From NCBI GenBank assembly GCA_021324115.1, contig JAJPJS010000008.1, positions 22,160 to 86,159 on the forward strand: a DNA stretch of 64,000 nucleotides, given 5' to 3'. Shown piece after piece: positions 51,072 through 59,793 of this stretch. This DNA comes from Nitrososphaerota archaeon. GTDB taxonomy: Archaea > Thermoproteota > Nitrososphaeria > Conexivisphaerales > DTJL01. Under the pieces are notes generated by a model that saw nothing but the letters and a program-made list of their open reading frames with translations, was not told the DNA's origin and made no database searches. A program made the position numbers and the translations under genes. Each line of letters starts with the position of its first letter. Within the stretch, counting starts at the first letter, position 1.

Positions 51072-51725
51072 ATGATTTTGCTCGGTCTGGATGTTACCAG
51101 TCTGGTTGTTGGGCTGGTCATCGGCGCGGCTATCGTAGCTGTGGGGCTCTACTTTGGGGCCGTCAGAAGGAGAAGCAACATACCAGAAACAAAGCAGGTC
51201 AACCTGGATTTCTCTTCGTCGCCGATGCCGAAGCTTGTCAGCAAGGCGGATATAGATGCAGCAAAAAGGGAGCTTCGACTTCTTAAAATGGACAAGGAAT
51301 ATCTCAGCACTGCCCTTGCACGCATATACGAGGCCGAGGCGAGAGGGATGATCAACAAGGAGGAAAGGGTAACACTCTCTCAGAAATACAGGATACAGCT
51401 CAAGGAAGTGGAAGAAAAGATAGCAAAGGCCCAGATGACCGTCGATGTTTCTGACCTTGAAGATGCCAGGTCCGAGTTGCTCTCCTTGGTTAATCAGAAG
51501 ATCACGCAGATAGATACCAGGCTCAGCGAACTGAAACAGAAGATAGCTCCCATGCTTCCTCCGCCGGAAATATCTATTCCTCCCGAAGCGGTGGTAAAGG
51601 AAAAGAAAGAAAGAGTGGAAGAACAGCCCAAGAAGCCAGAGATAATGGATGATAGACTGAAGAAGGTTGTGCAGGATGTCAACGAGGTCATGGCCAAGCT
51701 AGAACAGATGGACCTCGAAGAATGA
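51072..51725 (+). CDS. Single-pass membrane protein with coiled-coil domain, unknown
   Basis: 217 residues from ATG 51072. One membrane helix (DVTSLVVGLVIGAAIVAVGL) is followed by a basic segment, then a long helical region rich in Lys, Glu and Leu (about 60-165) of coiled-coil type, a Pro-rich part and a final amphipathic helix (DVNEVMAKLEQMDLEE). No family is recognised. The coiled coil should be on one side of the membrane, most likely cytoplasmic given the RRR after the helix. It could organise the envelope or DNA. The rpiA gene starts 10 bases downstream. Confidence 0.7.
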   Translation: MILLGLDVTSLVVGLVIGAAIVAVGLYFGAVRRRSNIPETKQVNLDFSSSPMPKLVSKADIDAAKRELRLLKMDKEYLSTALARIYEAEARGMINKEERVTLSQKYRIQLKEVEEKIAKAQMTVDVSDLEDARSELLSLVNQKITQIDTRLSELKQKIAPMLPPPEISIPPEAVVKEKKERVEEQPKKPEIMDDRLKKVVQDVNEVMAKLEQMDLEE

Positions 51726-51735
51726 TGAATCAGGC

Positions 51736-52431
51736 TTGAAGTTCGATTTCGCATCCATGCCGGAAATTCGCACCACCTTCAAAGGTGCTGCGAGGATAGG
51801 ACTCGGAAGTGGAAGAACGGTAGCCGGTTTTCTTGAAGCCGCGAGCGAATCCAGATTCATCAATAAAAAAGCAGTATACTATGCTTCGTCTTCGCAGATA
51901 GCCGAAGTGGCGGAGAGGCTTGGGCTGACGCTCGGCGATCCATCACACATACACAGACTGCAGGTGATGGTGGATGGCGCGGATCAGTTGCTGCCCGGCG
52001 GCTGGTTCGTGAAGGGTGGTGGAGGAGCACTTTTCAGGGAAAAACTGCTCTGGAAGCAGTCCGATGTCATCATTGTTATGGCATCCAAAGACAAGAAATC
52101 AGATCAAATCAGTGTGCCTGTTCCAATCGAAGTCCATCCCTGGGGGGTGAAAATACTCACCTCCTATATCGGCAAGAATGGTGGGTCTGCAGAGCTGAGA
52201 AGACTCGATAGAAACATCCCCTTTGTAACAGAGAACGGCAATTTCATTGTCGATGCCACTCTCAGGCATCTAAGACCGGAGCTGTATTCAGCTACGGCAG
52301 ATACAATAAAGGGCCTGACAGGTGTGGTGGAGGTTGGTCTCTTTCATGATGAGAAGGCGATAGTCTACCATCCATACGGCCCCGCCAACGGTCAAACTGA
52401 GGATTCAACAGAATGGAGTTCTAATCGGTAA
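51736..52431 (+). CDS. rpiA: Ribose-5-phosphate isomerase A
   Basis: 231 residues from TTG 51736. IGLGSGRTVAGFLEA is the phosphate loop; VDGADQLLPGGWFVKGGGGA holds the catalytic aspartates, and REKLLWKQSDVIIVMASKDK the glutamate/lysine. It interconverts ribose-5-phosphate and ribulose-5-phosphate. It is close to the preceding coiled-coil gene and the following sugar nucleotide gene, so the three may be one operon. Confidence 0.93.
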   Translation: MKFDFASMPEIRTTFKGAARIGLGSGRTVAGFLEAASESRFINKKAVYYASSSQIAEVAERLGLTLGDPSHIHRLQVMVDGADQLLPGGWFVKGGGGALFREKLLWKQSDVIIVMASKDKKSDQISVPVPIEVHPWGVKILTSYIGKNGGSAELRRLDRNIPFVTENGNFIVDATLRHLRPELYSATADTIKGLTGVVEVGLFHDEKAIVYHPYGPANGQTEDSTEWSSNR

Positions 52432-52463
52432 CCATTATATAATTAGACATTTCCGAGCGGCAT

Positions 52464-53483
52464 GTGGAGCCTCCAACCGGAATAATACTGGCAGGGGGGT
52501 ACGGCAAGAGACTAAAACCGATAACCGATACTACTCCGAAGCCTCTTATCGAAATCAAAGACGGCTACTGCGTGATGGATAAGCAGCTGAACGACTTGAG
52601 ATTCGCCGGAGTCAAGAGGGTGGTGCTTCTGACGGGTCACCTCCACGAGCTTGTAAAGAAAAAGTACGGGAGCAGTTGGAAAGGGCTCGAAATTTCTCAT
52701 TCAGAGGAAGAGAAGCCCCTTGGAACGTGGGGGGCGATCAAAAAGGCAATACTCGACCTTGGTCTCGATGGACCGTTGGCCATAATGAACGGGGACATAA
52801 TAACAGACGTGGACCTGGCCTCGATGTTTTCAAACGGCAGCCATCCTGTAACGATCCTGGGCGTTCAGATGAGGAGCCCTTACGGCACGATGGAAATAAG
52901 TGGTACCTCCATCGTGAGTTTCAGGGAGAAGCCCATTCTTCCCTACTACATCAACGGCGGCGTATATCATGTTGTAGACGCCCATGAGCTTCTGAAGTTA
53001 AGCGGAGATGTTCAGGCGCCAAGCAGCATTGAAAATGATGTGTTTCCAAAACTTGCTAAATCAGGAAAACTTGGTGTTTACGTGGAGACAGATCCTGACG
53101 TGCTCTGGAAATCTCTTGACAGCGTCAAGGACCTGGAGGAGACAAGAAGTCTGTACTCCAACAGAATAGACAAACCATGGGGGTATGAATTGGTGGTGGC
53201 TCTGACGAACAGCTACCTTCAAAAGAAGCTTTACATCAAAGAGGGTTATCGCACGAGCATGCATTACCACGAAAAGAAGATGGAAACCCTTTACGTGGTC
53301 AAAGGTAAGGTCAGGCTGGAGTATCAGGATCAGCCTCCCCTACAGCTCGAAGAGGGGCAGAGACAGACGATAGAACCGCGGACGGTTCACAGCATAGTTG
53401 CCCTTCGCAACACATTGATCGATGAAGCTTCTTCACCCCATCCAGAGGACACCATCAGGGTCAAGGATTATTACTTAAGGTAA
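52464..53483 (+). CDS. Sugar-phosphate nucleotidyltransferase fused to a cupin domain
   Basis: 339 residues from GTG 52464. The first 230 are a RmlA/ManC-like domain: GIILAGGYGKRLKPITDTTP, PLAIMNGDIITDVDLASMF and FREKPILPYYINGGVYHV. The last 105 are a cupin: KPWGYELVV then TSMHYHEKKMETLYVVKGK and a second histidine near RTVHSIVALRN. In type II phosphomannose isomerase/GMP (ManC) proteins the same order is found, so mannose-1-phosphate guanylyltransferase is a candidate, but this protein is clearly shorter than ManC. Role is probably surface glycan precursor synthesis. Confidence 0.83.
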   Translation: MEPPTGIILAGGYGKRLKPITDTTPKPLIEIKDGYCVMDKQLNDLRFAGVKRVVLLTGHLHELVKKKYGSSWKGLEISHSEEEKPLGTWGAIKKAILDLGLDGPLAIMNGDIITDVDLASMFSNGSHPVTILGVQMRSPYGTMEISGTSIVSFREKPILPYYINGGVYHVVDAHELLKLSGDVQAPSSIENDVFPKLAKSGKLGVYVETDPDVLWKSLDSVKDLEETRSLYSNRIDKPWGYELVVALTNSYLQKKLYIKEGYRTSMHYHEKKMETLYVVKGKVRLEYQDQPPLQLEEGQRQTIEPRTVHSIVALRNTLIDEASSPHPEDTIRVKDYYLR

Positions 53484-53523
53484 GATGGGGAAGCCAACCT
53501 TCCCTTTATGCTTCTTTTGGATG

Positions 53524-54411
53524 TTATGATCTCTCGGCCCTGCTCTCTTTCGGTACCCGTCGAATCCTCGATCCTGTGATTATATTTGAGCTAAATCGCT
53601 CGGCAAAGAATACTCCAACGAGAGAATAGATTCCTCCGGCCAACAGGTCCACCGTAAAATGCTGGCCAAGGTATACGGTGGATAGAAGAACCAAGAAAAC
53701 CACGGGGATGGCCAGGACACCATAAAGCCTTCTTGCGGACCACATCCCATACAGGAAAAGAAGGGCGAGTCCGGCGTGCAGGCTCGGAAAGGCTGCCAGA
53801 GGGTCAGATTCTACAATGGAGCTCAGTGTCGAGTACAGAGATTTACTTGCCCCGTTTGAGGCAAGTAAATTGAGTGCTTGGCCGCTGTACCAGGGTGGTG
53901 CGGATGGGAGAGACAGAAAGGTGAAAAGTGAAAGAAATACCACAAGGCTGATTGAATAAAGATATTTTCTGTACGCTCTTCGATTTACGTACCAAAGGAA
54001 GAAGGCTGAAAACACCACGAGAGGAAGGTGGAGCGCGTAGACATCAGTCATGAAAGAAGTAAAGGATTTCGACATGAGTGTAGTCTGAACCGCACCCGTC
54101 ATGTTGAATCCCCACAGGGCGTGGTCAAGCCGGTAAACCTCGAACACCCCTCTTGTCGATTCGGCCGCTCTGTATATTCCTCCCAGTGCTTCGTAAGAGA
54201 ATATGATAGTCAGAAAAGGTATCCAATTCCTCAACCATGAATTATTGGACACAAGAGAAAGTCCGCATAACAGCACGCCAATCGCAGCTACCGCCGCTCC
54301 GGCGGTGGTGATAAGATTACCATATACTGCATAGAAGAAAACAAGCATCACAGCATAAACCAAGGCCATCAGAAATAATCGGTTGCTCAGAACTTTCAAT
54401 CTCTGGACCAC
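53524..54411 (-). CDS. PAP2-superfamily membrane phosphatase (AUR1-like)
   Basis: 295 residues with six or so helices. The C2 motif AFPSLHAGLALLFLYG and C3 motif LGQHFTVDLLAGG carry the catalytic histidines and aspartate of membrane PAP2 enzymes; SAPPWYSGQALNL precedes them as in inositol phosphotransferases. It may be a lipid phosphatase or polar head-group transferase. The end is in a basic tail. ATG 54411 lies only nine bases after the YgjP gene's stop. Confidence 0.8.
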   Translation of the reverse strand: MVQRLKVLSNRLFLMALVYAVMLVFFYAVYGNLITTAGAAVAAIGVLLCGLSLVSNNSWLRNWIPFLTIIFSYEALGGIYRAAESTRGVFEVYRLDHALWGFNMTGAVQTTLMSKSFTSFMTDVYALHLPLVVFSAFFLWYVNRRAYRKYLYSISLVVFLSLFTFLSLPSAPPWYSGQALNLLASNGASKSLYSTLSSIVESDPLAAFPSLHAGLALLFLYGMWSARRLYGVLAIPVVFLVLLSTVYLGQHFTVDLLAGGIYSLVGVFFAERFSSNIITGSRIRRVPKESRAERS

Positions 54412-54419
54412 CTTTCCAA

Positions 54420-54923
54420 CTAAACATCGTAATCGGAGTGTCTTATCTGATCCAAGGTTGGCGTAGGTATCCGGAGTAACCTGGCGTTATAACGAAGCCA
54501 TTTCTGTCTCTCTTTGTAGTTGGGACAGAACCTCCCGACCTCAGACCAGAATGCCTTGGAATGGTTCTTGATCTTTGTATGCACGAGCTCATGAATTACC
54601 ACATATTCCATCACTTCAGGCGGGGCCATTCCTATCCTGAAGTTAAAGTTGAGATTCCCGTAATGAGAACAGCTTCCCCACCTGCTCTGCTGATCTCTTA
54701 TGGAGATTCTACCAGGCTGCACCCCCATGGACCTGCTGTTCCTCCAGACACTTTGCCTTATTGAAAGTGATGCTTTTTTCCTAGTCCATTCATAAAGCAG
54801 GGGCGCTGCATCTCTAATTCTATTCACCCTTACGATTATTACAGAGTCCTTTTTGGAGACGCTCGGTTTGACCGCCCGATCCTCCAAGAACTCAACCTTC
54901 ATCTCCACGCCACCGAGCAGCAT
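54420..54923 (-). CDS. YgjP/SprT-like metalloprotease (DUF45)
   Basis: 167 residues. Hallmarks are IRDQQSRWGSCSHYGNLNFN, then YVVIHELVHTKIKNHSKAFW with HExxH-like HELVH and a third histidine, and NYKERQKWL. The family has a zincin-like fold; substrates are not known. The start is at 54923 with methionine at residue 8 as an alternative. It overlaps no other gene and shares an operon with PAP2. Confidence 0.85.
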   Translation of the reverse strand: MLLGGVEMKVEFLEDRAVKPSVSKKDSVIIVRVNRIRDAAPLLYEWTRKKASLSIRQSVWRNSRSMGVQPGRISIRDQQSRWGSCSHYGNLNFNFRIGMAPPEVMEYVVIHELVHTKIKNHSKAFWSEVGRFCPNYKERQKWLRYNARLLRIPTPTLDQIRHSDYDV

Positions 54924-55071
54924 CCGGCGGAGTTCGAAATAATCCGTTATATATTTCTGGCTGACTCGTCAGCATATCACGCCGTTATTTTTGCAGGCTG
55001 CAAATGCTTTTTGAATAGACTACATTTATATATAAACTCGGTCGACCCGGTGCAAAGAGGTAATATTTCCT

Positions 55072-55542
55072 GTGAATAAGGACCAGACTCTAGGAGTTGT
55101 GATCCTGATTGCAAGTGTCGTGGGGATCCTGATTTATGGCGGTCTCCTGTTTTTCGCGGGCAGGATTGTAGCCGTGATTGTGCTTGAAATTACAGCATTC
55201 GTCGCGGTTGCAGGCGTCCTGGCTATCTTGGCCTGGATCGGTTACACTCTGGCAACTACGCCGCCGCCTCAGCCAATAGAGGAGATTGAGAAGGAAATAC
55301 AGATGTCTACAGGCGCTTCTCAGGCCCCTGCGGCGACTCAATCCCAAGCTCCAGCATCCACTCCAGCTACTCCGCAGTCTTCTCAGAGTGGACCAGCAGC
55401 CGCAGCAGGCGGTACGGCACAAACACAGACGTCGACTACAGCAACCGAACAGGCGCCCGCTTCCGGTCCGCAGCAATCCGGTTCCGACTCGACGGAACAG
55501 AAGCCTAAAGCCAAGCCGAAGAGCAAGAAAAGCGAAAACTGA
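55072..55542 (+). CDS. Two-helix membrane protein with Gln/Ala/Ser/Pro-rich tail
   Basis: 156 residues from GTG 55072. Two hydrophobic helices (TLGVVILIASVVGILIYGGL and IVAVIVLEITAFVAVAGVLA) are followed by a short PPPQPIEEIEKEI segment and a low-complexity tail of about 65 residues ending in a basic KPKAKPKSKKSEN. No domain family is recognised. ATATATAAACT at 55028 is a TATA box giving a short leader. The basic tail is probably cytoplasmic, possibly binding nucleic acid or acidic lipids. Confidence 0.65.
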   Translation: MNKDQTLGVVILIASVVGILIYGGLLFFAGRIVAVIVLEITAFVAVAGVLAILAWIGYTLATTPPPQPIEEIEKEIQMSTGASQAPAATQSQAPASTPATPQSSQSGPAAAAGGTAQTQTSTTATEQAPASGPQQSGSDSTEQKPKAKPKSKKSEN

Positions 55543-55835
55543 CCGGCTGGCTTGTAAGACCTGATTTAGCCAGTCAGGTTCTTGAAAGTGTGAGGCCAAG
55601 ATCAAGTAAGAATTCTTCATCCTTTGCCCGGTGATCCCTTGCATCGCTCTTGCACGGGATTAGATTCTTCTTCAAAAAATCTTCATGGGATAAATTTTCC
55701 CCGCATCCTTGAATATATTTATCGATGGTAGTTGGTTTGACTTGGATGTAAAGTGATTGTTTGACAAGAAGTATTTGAAATGTGCCACAAAGTCTAATAT
55801 GCGCGTGAACAATACCAAAATCGGGGGCCCGGTCT

Positions 55836-56363
55836 TTGCAAAACGGTGTACCCGACGATGCAAGTCGTCTCCGGCCTCCTTGGCGTGTTGCCTTCAAGCA
55901 GTTTCTTGTTGGTGTTCCGTGCGAACTCTTCGGAATCGGGAATCCGATAAAGGGAGATGACTCGGCTGGACTATACATAATTAAACAGTTGCGGAGAATG
56001 AACGGTAAAAGACCGAGAAAGAATATCATAATTCATGGTGCAATAACTGCTCCTGAAATTACCCCCCCTAGGTCTTTTTTCAAAGAATCGAGAATTATAA
56101 TATTTGACTCTGCAGAGTTGAACTTGAAACCTGGTAGCATTGCCCTGGCAAATATATCGGACACCAGATATGGATTCTTTTCCACACACAACATTCCGCT
56201 AAAGCTGGTTTCTTCATTTTCTTCGAACCCATCAAGGGTTTGGATACTCGGCATTCAGCCCGAGGATGTATCCGTAAGCGAAAGACTATCTGATACAGTC
56301 AGGCAATCGGCAGATGAGGTAATTACTTTTGTCGGAGAAATCCTAAGAGGTGAAGAAGAATGA
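55836..56363 (+). CDS. hycI: [NiFe]-hydrogenase maturation endopeptidase (HycI family)
   Basis: 175 residues. The family signature GIGNPIKGDDSAGLYIIKQL lies near residue 33, with the Asp that binds nickel; a later acid (FDSAELNLKPGS) and histidine (FSTHNIPLKLVS) complete the metal site. The protease removes the C-terminal tail of the hydrogenase large subunit after Ni insertion. TTG 55836 is provisional; CTAATAT at 55794-55800 could be its TATA box. It overlaps the next gene by four bases, making it the first gene of the operon and indicating that the complex downstream is a true hydrogenase rather than complex I. Confidence 0.9.
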   Translation: MQNGVPDDASRLRPPWRVAFKQFLVGVPCELFGIGNPIKGDDSAGLYIIKQLRRMNGKRPRKNIIIHGAITAPEITPPRSFFKESRIIIFDSAELNLKPGSIALANISDTRYGFFSTHNIPLKLVSSFSSNPSRVWILGIQPEDVSVSERLSDTVRQSADEVITFVGEILRGEEE

Positions 56364-56704
56364 GCACAGTAGATGTCATTCTTGCGCCTCTTCTGGTTAT
56401 CCTGGTTGACGTAGTTGTATTCTACCTTTTCGGCAGAATGGGCAAGAAGAGTTCTGGCGAGGGAACCAAGTACGAACCCTTCACAGGGGGCGAAAGGGAC
56501 GTTCCCACGCGAGGGCTTTATCAGTCAAACCTGTTCGTCTTTGCTGCCCTGTTTCTGGTCGTCGAAGTATTCGCACTGATCCTCGCCGGTTCATACCTCG
56601 CTCCGGGCCCCTACTACCCACTTCTGTTTTTGCTTGGAGGAAGTGGAGCTATTCTGCTTGTTGTTTGGTGGCTTATAATCATCGGAGGCGTTAGATTCAC
56701 TTGA
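56360..56704 (+). CDS. NuoA-like membrane subunit
   Basis: 114 residues with three hydrophobic helices. KYEPFTGGERDVPTRGLYQS followed by NLFVFAALFLVVEVFALILA corresponds to the conserved loop and helix of complex I subunit A (normally YECGF and an FDVE motif). Such a subunit is usual in complex I but rare in group 4 hydrogenases, so its presence is notable. It is coupled to the preceding maturation protease (4-base overlap) and to the small subunit gene. Confidence 0.75.
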   Translation: MSTVDVILAPLLVILVDVVVFYLFGRMGKKSSGEGTKYEPFTGGERDVPTRGLYQSNLFVFAALFLVVEVFALILAGSYLAPGPYYPLLFLLGGSGAILLVVWWLIIIGGVRFT

Positions 56705-57138
56705 CCCTAAAGGATTGGGCCAGGAAAAAATCAATATGGGTCTTTGATGTCAATGCCGCGTCTTGTAACGGTTGCGATATAGAAATACTCGATGCATTCA
56801 CACCTCGCTATGATGTGGAAAGAATTGGTGTTGTACTGGTACCAAGCCCAAGGCATGCAGATGTGCTTCTTGTGACAGGCACTGTCAACGCCATGATGAA
56901 GGATAGACTCAAAACCATTTACGAACAGATGTCGGAGCCCAAGTACGTGGTTGCAGTTGGCGCCTGTGCCCTTGGAGGAGGAGTGTACAAGGGCTGTTAC
57001 AACGTGGGGCACGGGGTTGACAAGGTTATACCCGTGAACCTCTACATCCCGGGCTGTCCTCCAAGACCCGAGGCGATAATCTTTGGTATATTGAAGCTTG
57101 TTACTGGTGAGCCGCCTGACCCCAAGGAGGAAGAGTAG
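56701..57138 (+). CDS. Group 4 [NiFe]-hydrogenase small subunit (NuoB/HycG-like)
   Basis: 145 residues from TTG 56701. SCNGCDIEILDAFTPRYDVE has the single-spaced CxxC of hydrogenases, not the CC pair of NuoB; GACALGGGVYKGCYN and NLYIPGCPPRPEAI complete four cysteine ligands for the proximal [4Fe-4S] cluster. It passes electrons from or to the NiFe site. It overlaps the A-like gene by four bases and touches the C-like gene at 57139. Confidence 0.93.
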   Translation: MTLKDWARKKSIWVFDVNAASCNGCDIEILDAFTPRYDVERIGVVLVPSPRHADVLLVTGTVNAMMKDRLKTIYEQMSEPKYVVAVGACALGGGVYKGCYNVGHGVDKVIPVNLYIPGCPPRPEAIIFGILKLVTGEPPDPKEEE

Positions 57139-57597
57139 ATGATAGAGGAGGAGCTCTCGGCAATGGCAGCCGAGCTATCGGGCAAGCTCTCCAGGGTTAG
57201 GAAGTCTTTCGTGTTGCAGGTGAGTCCGGAAAAGGTCAAAGACGCCTGTCAACACGTTTCACAACTGGACGGGTATTACCACCTTTCGACGGTAACAGGC
57301 GCGGATATGGGAGACAAAATCTCGGTAATGTATCATTTCTGGAAGGGAAAGGAATTCGTAACGGTTGAGGCTGACGTTCCGAAGTCAGATAGACATTTAC
57401 CCAGCATCTCTTCAGAACTTCCGTCCGCTCTACTCTACGAGGCAGAAGTGAAGGACCTGCTCGGTGTTGTATTCGACGGTAACCCCCTCATGGGTACGAG
57501 GCTCCTTCTTCCCGATATCTATCCCGAAGACGCACCCCCACCTTTGACCAAGGAAGCGGATCCTGAAAAAATCAGGAAGATGATGGAGCTTGAGTGA
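57139..57597 (+). CDS. NuoC-like subunit (30-kDa subunit domain)
   Basis: 152 residues from ATG 57139. HLSTVTGADMGDKISVMYHF, LLYEAEVKDLLGVVFDGNPL and RLLLPDIYPEDAPPPLTKEA match the HycE N-terminal/NuoC family, a soluble subunit that contacts the large subunit. Its last eight bases overlap the large subunit gene, so the two are separate proteins, unlike the fused HycE. Confidence 0.9.
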   Translation: MIEEELSAMAAELSGKLSRVRKSFVLQVSPEKVKDACQHVSQLDGYYHLSTVTGADMGDKISVMYHFWKGKEFVTVEADVPKSDRHLPSISSELPSALLYEAEVKDLLGVVFDGNPLMGTRLLLPDIYPEDAPPPLTKEADPEKIRKMMELE

Positions 57598-58828
57598 AGA
57601 AGAAAAGGAAAGGAGGGAGGTTGGAGCCGGGCTGATGGAGTATTCGCCCGAAAATCTTGTACCCTTTGGTCCTGTGCATCCATCCTTGAAGGAGCCGGAA
57701 TATTTCAAACTCATTCTAGAAGGAGAAAAGATAGTCGAAGTTCATCCTAGAATAGGCTATGTGCACAGAGGGATCGAGAGGGCCGCTCAGGACAGGACAT
57801 GGGTCAAAAACATCTACCTGTTTGAGAGAATATGTGGGATATGCAGCTTTGCACACAGCCTAGCCTATACGGAGGGAACAGAATCATTGACCGAATTCCA
57901 GATACCGGTGAGGGCAAAATATCTGAGGGTGTTAATCGCCGAACTTGAGAGAATCCACAGTCATCTTCTCTGGCTAGGACTCGTTGGCTACTGGACAGGC
58001 TTTGATACACTCTTCATGTGGATATGGAAGGATAGGGAGCATGTTCTAGACCTGCTCGAAGCTATAACAGGCAACAGAGTCCACAAGTCATTTTCGACCC
58101 TCGGTGGTGTGAGAAAGGACCTGACACCGGCGCTGGTATCAAAATTGGAGGAGGAGACAAAATTTATAACAGAAAGGGTGAAGTATTACGAAACACTGGT
58201 ACACTCGGAAGAAACACTTGTTAGCAGGACAAGAGGCGTTGGCAGGCTGACCAAGGAAATAGCTGAAAGATTGTGTCCTGTAGGTCCGCTTCTCCGTTGC
58301 TCAGGTATTGACAGAGATGTCAGGAAGGAGGACCCGTACGCTGCTTATGAATTCATTCAACCCGAAGTCAAGACTTCAAACGCCGGGGATATAGAATCCC
58401 TTCTTTCTATAAGACTGGCGGAGGTCACAGATTCGTGCAGAATGATTTCTGAAGCTCTTGACCGCTTGCCTGAAGGTCCGGTAAGGGTACCTTTCCCAAG
58501 AATAATCCCCCGGGGGGATGCATTCTTCCACGTCGAAGCTCCAAGGGGCGAACTCTTTTATTTCATAAGGTCCAACGGGACACCCAAACCCGAGAGGGTC
58601 AAAATAAGGACTCCAACATTAGCCAACCTGCTTACAGCGGCGGAAATGCTCAAAGGAAGACCCCTTGCAGACGTTCCGGTCGTTCTGACTGGGATAGACC
58701 CCTGCTTCGGCTGCATGGATAGGGTCACTGTGATAGACGTGGACAAGAGTAAGAAGTGGTCTGTCAGCGGCGAAGAGCTGAGGGTGTATGGCATAGAGTA
58801 CTACAGAAGGGGGGCGGGCAAGAGGTGA
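57590..58828 (+). CDS. Group 4 [NiFe]-hydrogenase large catalytic subunit
   Basis: 412 residues from TTG 57590. The L1 motif ERICGICSFAH gives C82 and C85; L2 is DPCFGCMDR, giving C372 and C375. These four cysteines bind the NiFe site and are lost in complex I NuoD. After R378 there are 34 residues (VTVIDVDKSKKW onward), a tail of the kind removed by HycI in HycE-type enzymes, matching the protease gene at the start of the operon. GFDTLFMWIWKDRE and IPRGDAFFHVEAPRGELFYF are also family segments. It catalyses H2 formation or oxidation, probably with ferredoxin. It overlaps the H gene by GTGA. Confidence 0.94.
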   Translation: MSEEEKERREVGAGLMEYSPENLVPFGPVHPSLKEPEYFKLILEGEKIVEVHPRIGYVHRGIERAAQDRTWVKNIYLFERICGICSFAHSLAYTEGTESLTEFQIPVRAKYLRVLIAELERIHSHLLWLGLVGYWTGFDTLFMWIWKDREHVLDLLEAITGNRVHKSFSTLGGVRKDLTPALVSKLEEETKFITERVKYYETLVHSEETLVSRTRGVGRLTKEIAERLCPVGPLLRCSGIDRDVRKEDPYAAYEFIQPEVKTSNAGDIESLLSIRLAEVTDSCRMISEALDRLPEGPVRVPFPRIIPRGDAFFHVEAPRGELFYFIRSNGTPKPERVKIRTPTLANLLTAAEMLKGRPLADVPVVLTGIDPCFGCMDRVTVIDVDKSKKWSVSGEELRVYGIEYYRRGAGKR

Positions 58829-59793
58829 CTCCGATGCAGCTCCTTCAGTTGCTTGTCTTTCCTGGCCTCACCTTCTTTGTATGGATAGCATTCGCGTTTG
58901 AATGGCTCGAGAGGAAGACAGCTGCAAGAATGCAGGGCAGAGTCGGTCCGATGATTGCCGGTCCGTTTGGCCTTTTGCAACCGGTCGCAGACTTTCTGAA
59001 GCTGGCATCTAAGGAGCAGATCATACCGAAGCACTCAGAGAAGTTCGTTCTTACATGGGGCCCTCCCCTGTATTTCGCTGCACCAGCCATCGGGATCATC
59101 TTCATCCCTGTGATCGGTAACGAGTCGATAATCGGCCACCCCCTTGACCTTCTCTTTGTCCTCTTTGTCCTCGCCTTTTCGACCCTCATGGCTTCCCTCC
59201 TTGGTTATTCCGCCGCAGGGAGGTACTCAACTATTGCAGTAGGCAGGCTGGTCGTACAGTACACCAGCTACGAGATACCGCTGATCCTCTCCGTTATCTC
59301 ACCTGCTATTCTTGCGGGGAATCTTTCTCTCGGTGGTATAGTTTCCGCACAGTCAAATTATTGGTTCATATTGTCTGCCCCCATTGGGTTTGCCGTCTTC
59401 ATAATTGCTTCTCTTGCGGAGTTGGAAAAGCCGCCCTTTGACATCCCCAGTGCGAAGACAGAGATAGTCGGTGGCTGGATGACTGATTTTTCAGGGAATG
59501 CCTTGGCGTATGTAAAGCTGACGAAGAACCTTAGCTATGTATTTCTCTCTGCTCTCGCCGTAACTCTTTTTCTTGGAGGACCAAACGGACCCGTCCTCTT
59601 TCATCAAATAATTCTGCAATATGTAATGAACACCATTTATTTCATGGTCAAGCTATTCTCTGTGGGTTTTCTTATCTTCGTGGTCAAGACGGCGCTGGCA
59701 AGAATAAGGATTGACCAAGCCGCAGAGCTTTTCTGGACGATTCTAACTCCATTAAGCCTTGCGCAGCTGGGCCTGGTCATACTTCTGAGGTGA
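58825..59793 (+). CDS. NuoH/HycD-like membrane subunit
   Basis: 322 residues from GTG 58825; ATG 58834 is an alternative. Eight or so helices; FAFEWLERKTAARMQGRVGP is the conserved ERK-RxGP loop and LEKPPFDIPSAKTEIVGGW the family's loop 5. This subunit connects the catalytic arm with the proton/sodium channels and lies near the quinone- or ferredoxin-side entry. It overlaps the large subunit and the ferredoxin subunit by four bases each. Confidence 0.93.
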   Translation: MTPMQLLQLLVFPGLTFFVWIAFAFEWLERKTAARMQGRVGPMIAGPFGLLQPVADFLKLASKEQIIPKHSEKFVLTWGPPLYFAAPAIGIIFIPVIGNESIIGHPLDLLFVLFVLAFSTLMASLLGYSAAGRYSTIAVGRLVVQYTSYEIPLILSVISPAILAGNLSLGGIVSAQSNYWFILSAPIGFAVFIIASLAELEKPPFDIPSAKTEIVGGWMTDFSGNALAYVKLTKNLSYVFLSALAVTLFLGGPNGPVLFHQIILQYVMNTIYFMVKLFSVGFLIFVVKTALARIRIDQAAELFWTILTPLSLAQLGLVILLR

